Part shown: positions 1-7,939 of the stretch, piece after piece | How positions within the stretch are numbered: the stretch's first letter is position 1 | Layout: each line of letters opens with the position of its first letter | Assembly: GCF_009758255.1 (NCBI RefSeq) | Contig: NZ_WSEN01000007.1 | Span: 79,312-143,311, forward strand | Direction of reading: 5' to 3' | Source of the DNA: Microbacterium sp. MAH-37 | GTDB lineage: Bacteria; Actinomycetota; Actinomycetes; Actinomycetales; Microbacteriaceae | Length of the DNA stretch: 64,000 nt | Position numbers and translations under genes: made by a program | The notes under the pieces: model-generated | Databases searched by the model: none | Told to the model about the DNA's origin: nothing | The model's input: the letters and a program-made list of their open reading frames with translations, nothing else

Positions 1-1
1 C

Positions 2-1723
2 GGCGCCGGACGGGTCGCCTCCGCTCTCGAGCGCTTCGATCCCGACATCGTCCATCTCGCCTCGCCCTTCGCCCTGGGATGGAGCGGGGTGCTCGCCGCG
101 AATCGCCTCGAGCTCCCCGTCGTGGCCGCCTACCAGACGGACGTCGCCGCGTATGCGTCGCGCTACGGCGTCGCGCTGTCGACGGCTCTGGCGGAGCAGC
201 ACATCCGGAGACTCCATCGCAGGGCGACGATGACCCTCGTCCCGTCCGGCGGTTCCGAGGCACAGCTGGCCCGGCTGGGCGTCGACAGGATGCGTCGCTG
301 GGGGCGGGGCGTGGACGCAGAGCTGTTCCACCCGGGGCGCCGGAGCGGCTCCCTGCTGCGTCGCACCGACGGAGTGGTCGTCGGCTATGTGGGGCGGCTC
401 GCCCCCGAGAAGCAGGTCGAGGATCTGCGGGCGCTCGACGGGCTCCCCGGAATCCGCCTCGTCATCATCGGTGACGGCCCGTCCCGCGCGAAGCTGGAGG
501 CGCTGCTGCCGCACGCCGAATTCCGCGGACATCTGGCGGGGGAGGAGCTCGCGGCCGTCGTCGCCTCCTTCGACGTGTTCGTGCACCCCGGCGAGAGCGA
601 GACCTTCGGGCAGACGCTGCAGGAGGCGCACGCCAGCGGCGTGCCGGTGGTGGCGACGGGCCGGGGCGGCCCGCTCGACCTGGTGCGGATGGGCATCGAC
701 GGCTGGCTCTATCGTCCTGGCGATCTCGCGGACCTGCGGATGCGGGTCGCCGACCTCGCCGGGGACGCGCGCAAGCGCCGCGCCTTCGGGTGCGCAGGAC
801 GGGAAGCCGTGGAGCAGCGATCCTGGTCGGCGGCGGGCGATCAGTTGCTCGCGCATTTCGACGACGCCCGCGCCCTGCACAGCGCGGACCGCGCATCGGT
901 GACCGTGCGAGCGCGCCGCCCCGAACTGCCGCAGCCGCGCGCGGGTGTTCGGCGGCGCTACATCGCGCTCGGTGACTCGCTCACAGAGGGACTGTGCGAC
1001 CCCGCTCCGGATGGGACCCTGCGCGGCTGGGCGGACCGGCTCGCCCTGCTGCTCGCCGCTGAAGGAGGGTTGCGTTACGCGAATCTGGCCCTCCGTTCGC
1101 GTCGCGTGTCCGACGTCTGCGGTACTCAGCTGCAGCGCGCTCGCGCGCTGCAGCCCGACCTGGTTTCGATCCTGGCCGGGGCGAACGACCTGGTGAAGCC
1201 CTGGCCGGACGTCCGCCGGATGGCGGCCGAACTCGAGGAGGCCGTCGCGCGGTTGCGTGCCGACGGCGCCGAGGTGCTGCTGGTGACCCCATTCCTGCCC
1301 CGCCGCCGGGAGGCGGTGCTGCTCCGGCGGCGGTTCGCGGCCTTCGCCGACGAGCTGACCGGCGTCGCAGCGCGCACCGGTGCGACGCTGCTCGACACCG
1401 ATCTGCTCCCGCTGCTCGGCGAGCGGCGCAATTGGGGCGAGGACCTGGTGCATCTCTCCTCGCGTGGGCACCGCCTCCTCGCCTACCGCGCGGCCGAGCT
1501 GCTCGGGGTTCCCCATGCCGATGCGCTCGGCCTGCTCGACGAGTCTTTCCACGGTGAGGAGGCGGCGCTGCGCATGCAGTGGTGGCGCCGGCATGCGCTG
1601 CCGTGGATCTGGCGGCGGATGCGGGGACGCTACGCCGGGGAGGGGCGCACGGCCAAGCACGACGACTACGTGTTCCTCGGCAGGGGGCGGGTCTCCGTCG
1701 GCGAGCGCGCGCCGGAGGCATGA
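2..1723 (+). CDS. Glycosyltransferase (GT-B)/SGNH hydrolase fusion, 5' end outside window
   Basis: The open frame continues to the left edge, so the N-terminus is missing. The first ~290 visible residues are the C-terminal half of a GT-B family 4 glycosyltransferase. They carry the nucleotide-sugar binding loop PGESETFGQTLQEA with the E-x7-E pair, as in actinobacterial mannosyltransferases. A short Arg/Pro-rich linker (nt ~895-950) leads without a frame break into an SGNH/GDSL hydrolase. That domain has the nucleophile block GDSLTEG, the GAND block and a C-terminal DLVHLSSRGH with the Asp/His pair, so its catalytic set is complete. About 60 basic residues follow. I infer one polypeptide that adds a hexose and edits an ester (acetyl or acyl) on an envelope glycolipid or polysaccharide. 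The substrate is unknown. Fusion of the two domains is the odd feature. Confidence 0.8.
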   Translation, partial: GAGRVASALERFDPDIVHLASPFALGWSGVLAANRLELPVVAAYQTDVAAYASRYGVALSTALAEQHIRRLHRRATMTLVPSGGSEAQLARLGVDRMRRWGRGVDAELFHPGRRSGSLLRRTDGVVVGYVGRLAPEKQVEDLRALDGLPGIRLVIIGDGPSRAKLEALLPHAEFRGHLAGEELAAVVASFDVFVHPGESETFGQTLQEAHASGVPVVATGRGGPLDLVRMGIDGWLYRPGDLADLRMRVADLAGDARKRRAFGCAGREAVEQRSWSAAGDQLLAHFDDARALHSADRASVTVRARRPELPQPRAGVRRRYIALGDSLTEGLCDPAPDGTLRGWADRLALLLAAEGGLRYANLALRSRRVSDVCGTQLQRARALQPDLVSILAGANDLVKPWPDVRRMAAELEEAVARLRADGAEVLLVTPFLPRRREAVLLRRRFAAFADELTGVAARTGATLLDTDLLPLLGERRNWGEDLVHLSSRGHRLLAYRAAELLGVPHADALGLLDESFHGEEAALRMQWWRRHALPWIWRRMRGRYAGEGRTAKHDDYVFLGRGRVSVGERAPEA

Positions 1724-1769
1724 TCCGCTAGGCGCACTGCTAGACTCGATGCGGTTGCCTGTGGCATCC

Positions 1770-1975
1770 GTTCAAACTGCATACAGGCACGGAGCGGTCG
1801 GCTGGGAAGCTGGTCTCCTGTGGTGGGTTCCCCGGCGAGGCGTCGGGTGGTCTTCTACTGGTGACCAGCGCAGGCGAGAACCGCGGGTCCTCCCGCGCGC
1901 CGAGACTTTCCGCATCCGCTCCTTCGTGAGTCCTCGCACGCCAGACGGGCGCGCGAGTCTAAACAAAGAAGGAGA
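1770..1975 (+). ncRNA. Structured pnp leader, candidate actino-pnp RNA
   Basis: The 258-base gap before pnp holds paired structure. CTGGTC at 1810-1815 pairs with GACCAG at 1863-1868, and CGCGGG at 1882-1887 pairs with CCCGCG at 1892-1897 across a four-base loop. The actino-pnp motif is an established actinobacterial 5'-UTR structure upstream of pnp, thought to mediate autoregulation of exonuclease synthesis. Position and hairpins fit, but I could not run a covariance model. A possible -10 (TAGACT) lies at 1741-1746. The exact RNA ends are a guess. Confidence 0.55.
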
Positions 1976-1981
1976 GACCTC

Positions 1982-4252
1982 TTGGAAGGTCCTGAAATCA
2001 CTGCCACCGAGGCCGTTCTCGACAACGGCCGCTTCGGCACCCGCACCATCCGCTTCGAGACCGGCCGCCTCGCGCAGCAGGCGCAGGGCGCAGTCGCCGC
2101 CTACCTCGACGGCGAGACCATGCTCCTCTCGGCAACCAGCGCGGGCAAGCACCCGCGTGAGGGCTTCGACTTCTTCCCGCTGACGGTCGACGTCGAGGAG
2201 CGCTCCTACGCAGCGGGCAAGATCCCCGGCTCGTTCTTCCGGCGCGAGGGTCGTCCCTCCACCGAGGCGATCCTGGTCTGCCGCCTCATCGACCGTCCGC
2301 TGCGTCCGTCGTTCGTCGACGGACTGCGCAACGAGGTCCAGATCGTCATCACCGTGCTGTCGATCGCGCCGGGCGAGTTCTACGACGCGCTCGCGATCAA
2401 CGCGGCATCCGCGTCGACTCAGATCTCGGGCCTGCCGTTCTCCGGTCCCGTCGCCGGTGTGCGCCTCGCGTTCATGCCGGGTCACGGCGAGCACGCCGAC
2501 CAGTGGGTCGCGTTCCCGACCGCCGAGCAGGTAAGCGAGGCCGTGTTCGACCTGATCGTCGCCGGTCGCGTCGTGACCAAGGCCGACGGCACCGAGGACG
2601 TCGCGATCATGATGGTCGAGGCCGAGGCGACCGAGGGCAGCTGGAACCTGATCAAGGCCGGCGCCACCAAGCCGAACGAGGAGATCGTGGCCCAGGGCCT
2701 CGAGGCCTCGAAGCCGTTCATCGCCCAGCTGGTGAAGGCTCAGGCCGAGCTGGCCGCGCAGTCGTCGAAGGAGCCGGGCGTCTACCCGGTGTTCCTGCCC
2801 TACTCGCAGGAGACCTACGACTTCGTCGCGCAGCGCGCCTACGACGAGCTCGTCGGCGTCTACCAGATCGCCGACAAGATCGAGCGCCAGACCGCCGACG
2901 ACGCCATCAAGGAGCGTGTCCACGCCGAGCTGGTCGCCGCCGTCGAGGCGAGCGAGCTGCAGGCCGTCGCGACTCTCGAGTTCTCGGCCGCCTACAAGGC
3001 CGTCACCAAGAAGATCGTCCGCGGACGCATCCTCAGCGAGAACATCCGCATCGACGGCCGCGGGCTGGCGGACATCCGCCCGCTCGACGCCGAGGTGCAG
3101 GTCATCCCGCGCGTGCACGGCTCGGCGATCTTCCAGCGCGGTGAGACCCAGATCCTGGGCGTCACCACGCTGAACATGCTCAAGATGGAGCAGCAGATCG
3201 ACTCGCTGTCGCCCACGACCAGCAAGCGCTACATGCACCACTACAACTTCCCGCCCTACTCGACCGGTGAGACCGGCCGCGTCGGGTCGCCGAAGCGTCG
3301 CGAGATCGGGCACGGCTTCCTGGCCGAGCGCGCGCTCGTGCCGGTGCTGCCCACGCGCGAGGAGTTCCCCTACGCGATCCGTCAGGTCTCCGAGGCCCTC
3401 GGCTCCAACGGCTCCACCTCGATGGGCTCCGTCTGCGCTTCGACCCTGTCGCTGCTGAACGCCGGTGTGCCGCTGCGCGCACCCGTCGCCGGCATCGCCA
3501 TGGGCCTGGTGTCCGACGAGGTCGACGGTCAGACCCGCTACGCGGCGCTGACCGACATCCTGGGTGCTGAGGACGCACTGGGCGACATGGACTTCAAGGT
3601 CGCCGGTACCAGCGAGTTCGTCACGGCGATCCAGCTGGACACCAAGCTCGACGGCATCCCCTCCGAGGTCCTGGCCGGCGCGCTGACCCAGGCCAAGGAG
3701 GCCCGCCTCACGATCCTGGGTGTCCTGAACGCCGCGATCGACGCTCCGGACGAGATGGCGCCGACCGCGCCGCGCGTCATCAGCGTGCAGATCCCCGTCG
3801 ACAAGATCGGTGAGCTGATCGGCCCCAAGGGCAAGACGATCAACGCGATCCAGGACGAGACCGGCGCGCAGATCTCCATCGAGGAGGACGGCACCGTCTA
3901 CATCGGCGCCGTCGACGGCCCGTCGGCAGAGGCCGCTCGCGCCCAGGTGAACGCGATCGCCAACCCGACCAACCCGGAGGTCGGCGAGCAGTTCCTCGGC
4001 ACCGTCGTGAAGATCGCCACCTTCGGCGCCTTCATCTCGCTGCTGCCCGGCAAGGACGGCCTGCTGCACGTCACCGAGGTGCGCAAGCTCGCCGGTGGCA
4101 AGCGCGTCGAGAACGTCGACGACGTGCTCTCGGTCGGCCAGAAGCTGCTGGTCCGCATCACCAAGATCGACGACCGCGGCAAGTTGTCCCTCGAGCCCGT
4201 GCTCGAAGAGACCGCCGCGGACGAGAAGGTCGAAGAGGTCGTCGAGGGCTGA
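1982..4252 (+). CDS. pnp: Polyribonucleotide nucleotidyltransferase (PNPase)
   Basis: A 3'-5' phosphorolytic exoribonuclease of 756 aa, a normal length for the family. Domains in order: RNase PH-like 1, helical linker, RNase PH-like 2, KH ([12 protein letters not shown] near residue 613) and S1 (about 667-735). It degrades mRNA using phosphate and can also add 3' tails. The start is a TTG. AAGGAGAG about six bases upstream and homology beginning at the next codon (EGPEIT) support it. A strong hairpin follows the stop. An 832-codon antisense open frame covers the gene and is a high-GC shadow. Confidence 0.97.
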   Translation: MEGPEITATEAVLDNGRFGTRTIRFETGRLAQQAQGAVAAYLDGETMLLSATSAGKHPREGFDFFPLTVDVEERSYAAGKIPGSFFRREGRPSTEAILVCRLIDRPLRPSFVDGLRNEVQIVITVLSIAPGEFYDALAINAASASTQISGLPFSGPVAGVRLAFMPGHGEHADQWVAFPTAEQVSEAVFDLIVAGRVVTKADGTEDVAIMMVEAEATEGSWNLIKAGATKPNEEIVAQGLEASKPFIAQLVKAQAELAAQSSKEPGVYPVFLPYSQETYDFVAQRAYDELVGVYQIADKIERQTADDAIKERVHAELVAAVEASELQAVATLEFSAAYKAVTKKIVRGRILSENIRIDGRGLADIRPLDAEVQVIPRVHGSAIFQRGETQILGVTTLNMLKMEQQIDSLSPTTSKRYMHHYNFPPYSTGETGRVGSPKRREIGHGFLAERALVPVLPTREEFPYAIRQVSEALGSNGSTSMGSVCASTLSLLNAGVPLRAPVAGIAMGLVSDEVDGQTRYAALTDILGAEDALGDMDFKVAGTSEFVTAIQLDTKLDGIPSEVLAGALTQAKEARLTILGVLNAAIDAPDEMAPTAPRVISVQIPVDKIGELIGPKGKTINAIQDETGAQISIEEDGTVYIGAVDGPSAEAARAQVNAIANPTNPEVGEQFLGTVVKIATFGAFISLLPGKDGLLHVTEVRKLAGGKRVENVDDVLSVGQKLLVRITKIDDRGKLSLEPVLEETAADEKVEEVVEG

Positions 4253-4270
4253 GCCCCGGCATCCGATCAC

Positions 4271-4302
4271 GAGGTCCGGTCCCGCTCGCGGGGCCGGACC
4301 TC
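4271..4302 (+). terminator. Intrinsic terminator-like hairpin after pnp
   Basis: A 14-bp stem (one G-T pair) with CTCG loop begins 18 bases after the pnp stop. There is no clear T-run after it, as is common in high-GC actinobacteria. Confidence 0.75.
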
Positions 4303-4455
4303 GGTCGTATCCGATGTGATCAAACCGTTACGGTAACTTTTCGGCCGTTCCCAGGGAATCGGCAGGAGCCGTGGAAATCGTCGCTTACTCTCGAAGTACG
4401 CACCGGGGGGTGCTGAAAGTCGAACGGATCGCGAGATCCGCGGGGGTTTTAGAGT

Positions 4456-5481
4456 ATGCGTCTATTCAGCGTCGGCACATCAGCCGAAGCGGAGCGCGCC
4501 CCGCAGCGGACGGACGGGCACCCGTCAGCCCCGATCCCCGTCGTCGGTCCGGGCGTCGGTGAGAGCATCCGCGTGGACCTGGGCGAGACCGGTCTGCGGA
4601 CCTTCCCGCTCATGCTCGGCGCCGCCGAGTTCGGCTGGAACGTCGACCGTGACACCAGCCACGCCATCCTGGACCGCTACCTGGAGTTCGGCGGCAACGC
4701 CGTGCACACCGCCGACGGCTACTCCGGCGGACGCAGCGAGCACATCGTCGGTCAGTGGCTGGCTTCCCGAGGCGTGCGCGACCGCATCGTGCTCGGCGCG
4801 CGCGTCGGCGCGCACCCCGACAACCCCGGCCTCGGGTCGGTGAACCTCGTCCGGGCCGTGGAGGCCTCGCTCGGCCGGCTCGGCACCGAGCACATCGACG
4901 TGCTGTACCTCGATGCCACCCTCGATCAGAGTACGAACCTCGAAGACACCATGGCCACCGTCGAGTGGCTGCGCGAGACCGGCAAGATCGGTGCGGTGGG
5001 TGCGTTCCGCTTCGCCGCCGAGCGTCTGGTCGAGGCCCGCATCCTGGCATCCGCAGGCTACCCGCGGATCGACGTGATCGATGAGCCGTACAACCTGGTG
5101 CGACGGGAGCCCTTCGAGGGCGACCTGCGGCTGGTGGCCGGCGCGCAGAACCTCGCAGTCACGCCTTCGCACGCGCTCGAACACGGATTCCTGTCGGGGC
5201 GGCACCGCAGCAAGCAGTCCGCGACCGGCGTGCGCGGCGAACAGCTGCGCTCGCACCTGAACCGCCGCGGCATCAAGATCCTGCGGGCGCTCGACCTCGT
5301 GGCGCAGGAGCTGGCTGTGCCCGTCGCTGCCGTCTCGATCGCCTGGCTTCTCGCTCAGCGCACGATCGCGGCGCCGATCGTGAACACCTTCGCTCCCGAT
5401 CAAGTCGACGAGCTGATGCAGGGCGCCGGCGTCACGCTGTCGCGGGCGCAGGTCGCCGATCTCACCCGGGCGGCGAGCTGA
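4456..5481 (+). CDS. Aldo/keto reductase family protein
   Basis: 341 aa. The AKR fold is recognisable from the N-terminal strand (VDLGETGLRTFPLMLGAAEFG), the substrate-facing DGYSGGRSEHIVGQWL region, and the late NADPH-binding region around VAAVSIAWLLAQ. The catalytic Tyr context (AD-GYS-GGRSE) is present. These enzymes reduce aldehydes, ketones or sugars with NAD(P)H in the cytoplasm; the substrate is not predictable. The first ~35 residues are not conserved-looking, so a GTG at about 4573 (VDLGETGL) is an alternative start. It stands alone between the pnp terminator and a phosphatase gene. Confidence 0.85.
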   Translation: MRLFSVGTSAEAERAPQRTDGHPSAPIPVVGPGVGESIRVDLGETGLRTFPLMLGAAEFGWNVDRDTSHAILDRYLEFGGNAVHTADGYSGGRSEHIVGQWLASRGVRDRIVLGARVGAHPDNPGLGSVNLVRAVEASLGRLGTEHIDVLYLDATLDQSTNLEDTMATVEWLRETGKIGAVGAFRFAAERLVEARILASAGYPRIDVIDEPYNLVRREPFEGDLRLVAGAQNLAVTPSHALEHGFLSGRHRSKQSATGVRGEQLRSHLNRRGIKILRALDLVAQELAVPVAAVSIAWLLAQRTIAAPIVNTFAPDQVDELMQGAGVTLSRAQVADLTRAAS

Positions 5482-5551
5482 GCCGACCCGGCGTCGGCGG
5501 GGTGGCCTAGGCTGGTGGTGCCCCGATGATGGGGCATGAAGCGAGCGGGTT

Positions 5552-6154
5552 GTGACGCATTACATCTATCTGGTCAGGCACGGCGAACATCAGGATGCCG
5601 AGCACGGCGTCGACGACGGACCCCTCTCTCCACGGGGGCAGCGGCAGGCCGAGTTGATCGCGGATCGCCTGTCCGGACTGCCGCTGGACGCTGTCTGGCA
5701 CTCGCCTCTGCTGCGTGCTGCCGAGACCGCGCGCGCCGTCGCCGCGCGGTTGCCGTCGGTCGATCCCGCGCCGTCCGCTCTGCTGTTCGACTGCGTCCCG
5801 ACCGGGATGACGGAGGAGACCCCGGCGGTCTTCGAGCCGTTCTTCGGCTCGGTGACGGACGCCGAGATCGAGGCGGGCAAGGCGCAGATGTCGGATGCCG
5901 TGAACGAGTTCCTGATGCGCAAGAACGGTGAAGTGCACGAGGTGCTGATCACGCACAACTTCGTGATCTCGTGGTTCGTGCGCGAGGTGCTCGGTGCGCC
6001 GGAGTGGCGCTGGATGACACTGAACCAGGCGCACTGCGGGCTGACGGTGATCGCGCAGAAACAGGGCCGGCCGTGGTCGCTGCTCACGCACAACGACCTC
6101 GGTCACCTGCCGATGGAGCTGCGCACCGGGTTGCCGGACTACGCGTCGGTCTAG
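5552..6154 (+). CDS. Histidine phosphatase superfamily protein
   Basis: 200 aa, starting at GTG. The N-terminal RHGE motif (LVRHGEHQD) carries the phospho-accepting His. The second-half catalytic His lies in LITHNFVISWFV, and the SPLLRAAETA segment is typical of the phosphoglycerate mutase/SixA fold. The substrate is unknown. It converges on the Nudix gene with a 4-base overlap of the two stop regions. A small CCCC-GATGAT-GGGG hairpin at 5521-5534 precedes it. Confidence 0.85.
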   Translation: MTHYIYLVRHGEHQDAEHGVDDGPLSPRGQRQAELIADRLSGLPLDAVWHSPLLRAAETARAVAARLPSVDPAPSALLFDCVPTGMTEETPAVFEPFFGSVTDAEIEAGKAQMSDAVNEFLMRKNGEVHEVLITHNFVISWFVREVLGAPEWRWMTLNQAHCGLTVIAQKQGRPWSLLTHNDLGHLPMELRTGLPDYASV

Positions 6155-6624
6155 GCGCCGACGACCTCGTTCGCGAAACCGAGCGAGAGGATGCCGATCC
6201 CGTCGTGCTCGCGCAGCCAGTCGAGGGCGTGCCGCTCGTGAGGCGGCATGTTCGAGGGCAGCGCGTCGAGGGCGAACCAGCGCAGCTCGGCGCACTTCTC
6301 AGGTTCCTGGATCGTCGGCTCACCGGTCCAGGCCGTGCACGTGAAGAACCACTCCACGCGCTGCTCGATCGGGTCGTCAGTGCCGTCGGTGCGCTGCAGC
6401 ACGCAGATCGGGTCGAAGTCGTCCTGGGCGATGGCGATGCCGAGCTCCTCGGCGACCTCGCGCGCGGCGGCGCGGGTCGCGGTCTCGCCCGGCTCGACGT
6501 GCCCGGCGGCTCCGGCGCTCCACATCCCGTCCATGTAGCCGGTGTTCTGCCGCAGCTGCAGCAGCACGCCCTCGTCGCTGCGCAGGAAGACGTACGACGC
6601 CGGGATGACCGAGAATCTGCTCAC
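6151..6624 (-). CDS. Nudix hydrolase
   Basis: 157 aa. A complete Nudix box lies at residues 41-63: GHVEPGE, a seven-residue spacer, REVAEELGI. This provides the metal-binding Glu residues for cleaving nucleoside diphosphates linked to another group. Substrate specificity cannot be read from the box. The start is GTG, chosen because a -10-like TAGCAT lies six bases upstream (6631-6636), so the mRNA is probably leaderless. Confidence 0.9.
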   Translation of the reverse strand: MSRFSVIPASYVFLRSDEGVLLQLRQNTGYMDGMWSAGAAGHVEPGETATRAAAREVAEELGIAIAQDDFDPICVLQRTDGTDDPIEQRVEWFFTCTAWTGEPTIQEPEKCAELRWFALDALPSNMPPHERHALDWLREHDGIGILSLGFANEVVGA

Positions 6625-6630
6625 CGGACG

Positions 6631-6636
6631 ATGCTA
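6631..6636 (-). promoter_or_regulatory. -10 element of the Nudix gene (leaderless)
   Basis: TAGCAT on the minus strand, exactly six bases before the GTG start. This is the arrangement repeated at many genes in the window. Confidence 0.55.
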
Positions 6637-6655
6637 GCGGGTGGAGTTCGGTGCG

Positions 6656-7123
6656 TCAGGAGACCGCCTTGCCGTACCACCTCGTCGCGTTCGGGTTCTC
6701 GTTGTACGGCTCGATCTGCTCATAGCCGCTGCGGGCGTACAGGCCGCCGGCGGCCTCGAGCGTGTGGTGCGTGTCGAGGACCAGTTCGGTCGCGCCCCAG
6801 CCCGTCGCGCGGCGCTCGAGCTCTTCGAGGATCGCGCGTCCCGTGCCTGCGCCGCGGCCCGCGGGCTGAACGAACAGGTGCTTGATCTCGAAACGGGGAC
6901 CGGAGTCGCCGTCGGCCAGGCGCCGAACGGCGCCGCATCCGAGCACCTCACCGTCGTCGTCCAGCGCGAGCAGGAACACGCCGTCGGGCTCGCGGAACGC
7001 GTCAGGTCCGGGGAATGACGGGCGGTACTCGCCCGGGAATGCAGCGGCCCTCATCGCGAAGTAGTCGGTGAGGACGGCGACTGCCGCGGGATCTGTGGCC
7101 GGGACGGCACGGAATGTCACCAT
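6656..7123 (-). CDS. GNAT family N-acetyltransferase
   Basis: 155 aa. The acetyl-CoA pyrophosphate loop is seen in the V-x-x-x-x-R-G-x-G-x-G/A-type stretch VQPAGRGAGTGRAILEELE, followed by LYARSGYEQI near the C-terminus, the usual end of the GNAT fold. The acceptor substrate is unknown. The start ATG is preceded at six bases by TACCGT (7130-7135), indicating leaderless transcription. It lies upstream of the Nudix gene on the same strand but separately promoted. Confidence 0.9.
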   Translation of the reverse strand: MVTFRAVPATDPAAVAVLTDYFAMRAAAFPGEYRPSFPGPDAFREPDGVFLLALDDDGEVLGCGAVRRLADGDSGPRFEIKHLFVQPAGRGAGTGRAILEELERRATGWGATELVLDTHHTLEAAGGLYARSGYEQIEPYNENPNATRWYGKAVS

Positions 7124-7129
7124 GGAGCA

Positions 7130-7135
7130 ACGGTA
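7130..7135 (-). promoter_or_regulatory. -10 element of the GNAT gene (leaderless)
   Basis: TACCGT, then six bases, then ATG at 7123 on the minus strand. Confidence 0.5.
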
Positions 7136-7180
7136 TCGCGCGCCACGGCAGGTTCAGAGCCGTCCTGACTGCCATATACC

Positions 7181-7186
7181 TAAACT
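7181..7186 (+). promoter_or_regulatory. -10 element of dapB (leaderless)
   Basis: TAAACT, then GGAATC, then the dapB ATG. The six-base gap places transcription start on or next to the start codon. Confidence 0.6.
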
Positions 7187-7192
7187 GGAATC

Positions 7193-7939
7193 ATGACCAC
7201 ACAGGTTGCTCTCGTCGGCGGATCCGGCAAGCTCGGCGGCATCATCCGCGCGGTGATCGATGAGCTCGACGGCTTCGAGGTGACTCGGGTGCTCGGCTCG
7301 TCCAGCGACCTCTCCGAGCTCGACGGGGCCGATCTCGTCGTCGACGCTTCGACGCCCTCTGTGAGCGTCGAGGTCGTCCGCGCCGCGATCGAGCGCGGCA
7401 TCAACGTGCTCGTCGGCACCTCCGGCTGGTCGCAGGAGCGGATCGCCCTGGTGCGTCCGCTGGCGGATGCCGCGGGCACGGGCGTCGTGTTCATCCCGAA
7501 CTTCTCGCTGGGGTCGGCGCTCGGCTCGGCGCTGGCCGCGGCCGCCGCGCCGTTCTTCGCCTCCGCCGAGATCATCGAGGCGCACCGGGACACCAAGATC
7601 GATTCGCCGAGCGGCACGGCGGTGCGCACTGCCGAGCTGATGGCGGATGCGCGGGAGGGGCAGGGGCCGGTCTCGGCTCCCCACGCCGACCAGCGCGCCC
7701 GCGGCCAGCGGGTCGCTGGGGTGCCGATCCACTCCCTGCGCCGCCCGGGCGTGGTCGCCAAGCAGGAGGTCATCCTGTCGGGCGCGGGGGAGTCGCTGAC
7801 CATCACCCACGACACGGTCGACTCCGCTGCGGCCTACACCCCGGGCATCCGTCTCGCGCTGCCCTTCGCGCGTGACGCGCGAGGCGTCGTCGTGGGCCTG
7901 GAGAACATCATCGACCTCGGCCTGCGCCCGAACGCATGA
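7193..7939 (+). CDS. dapB: 4-hydroxy-tetrahydrodipicolinate reductase
   Basis: 248 aa, normal length. It reduces hydroxy-tetrahydrodipicolinate with NAD(P)H in the diaminopimelate/lysine pathway. The N-terminal dinucleotide loop is GGSGKLGG (residues 9-16). The substrate-binding signature EAHRDTKIDSPSGTA begins near residue 129. The stop overlaps the ATG of the SARP regulator by four bases (ATGA), so translation of the two is probably coupled. dapA is 9.4 kb downstream, separated by the regulator/exporter block. Confidence 0.97.
   Translation: MTTQVALVGGSGKLGGIIRAVIDELDGFEVTRVLGSSSDLSELDGADLVVDASTPSVSVEVVRAAIERGINVLVGTSGWSQERIALVRPLADAAGTGVVFIPNFSLGSALGSALAAAAAPFFASAEIIEAHRDTKIDSPSGTAVRTAELMADAREGQGPVSAPHADQRARGQRVAGVPIHSLRRPGVVAKQEVILSGAGESLTITHDTVDSAAAYTPGIRLALPFARDARGVVVGLENIIDLGLRPNA

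Noticed and set aside
1772..4270. 832-codon open frame antisense to pnp
   Set aside because: It mirrors pnp exactly, reads as Asp/Leu/Gly/Arg-rich low-information protein, and is explained by high GC3 in the real gene.
5521..5534. CCCC-GATGAT-GGGG hairpin before the phosphatase gene
   Set aside because: Stem of only four pairs; too weak to call a terminator or riboswitch.
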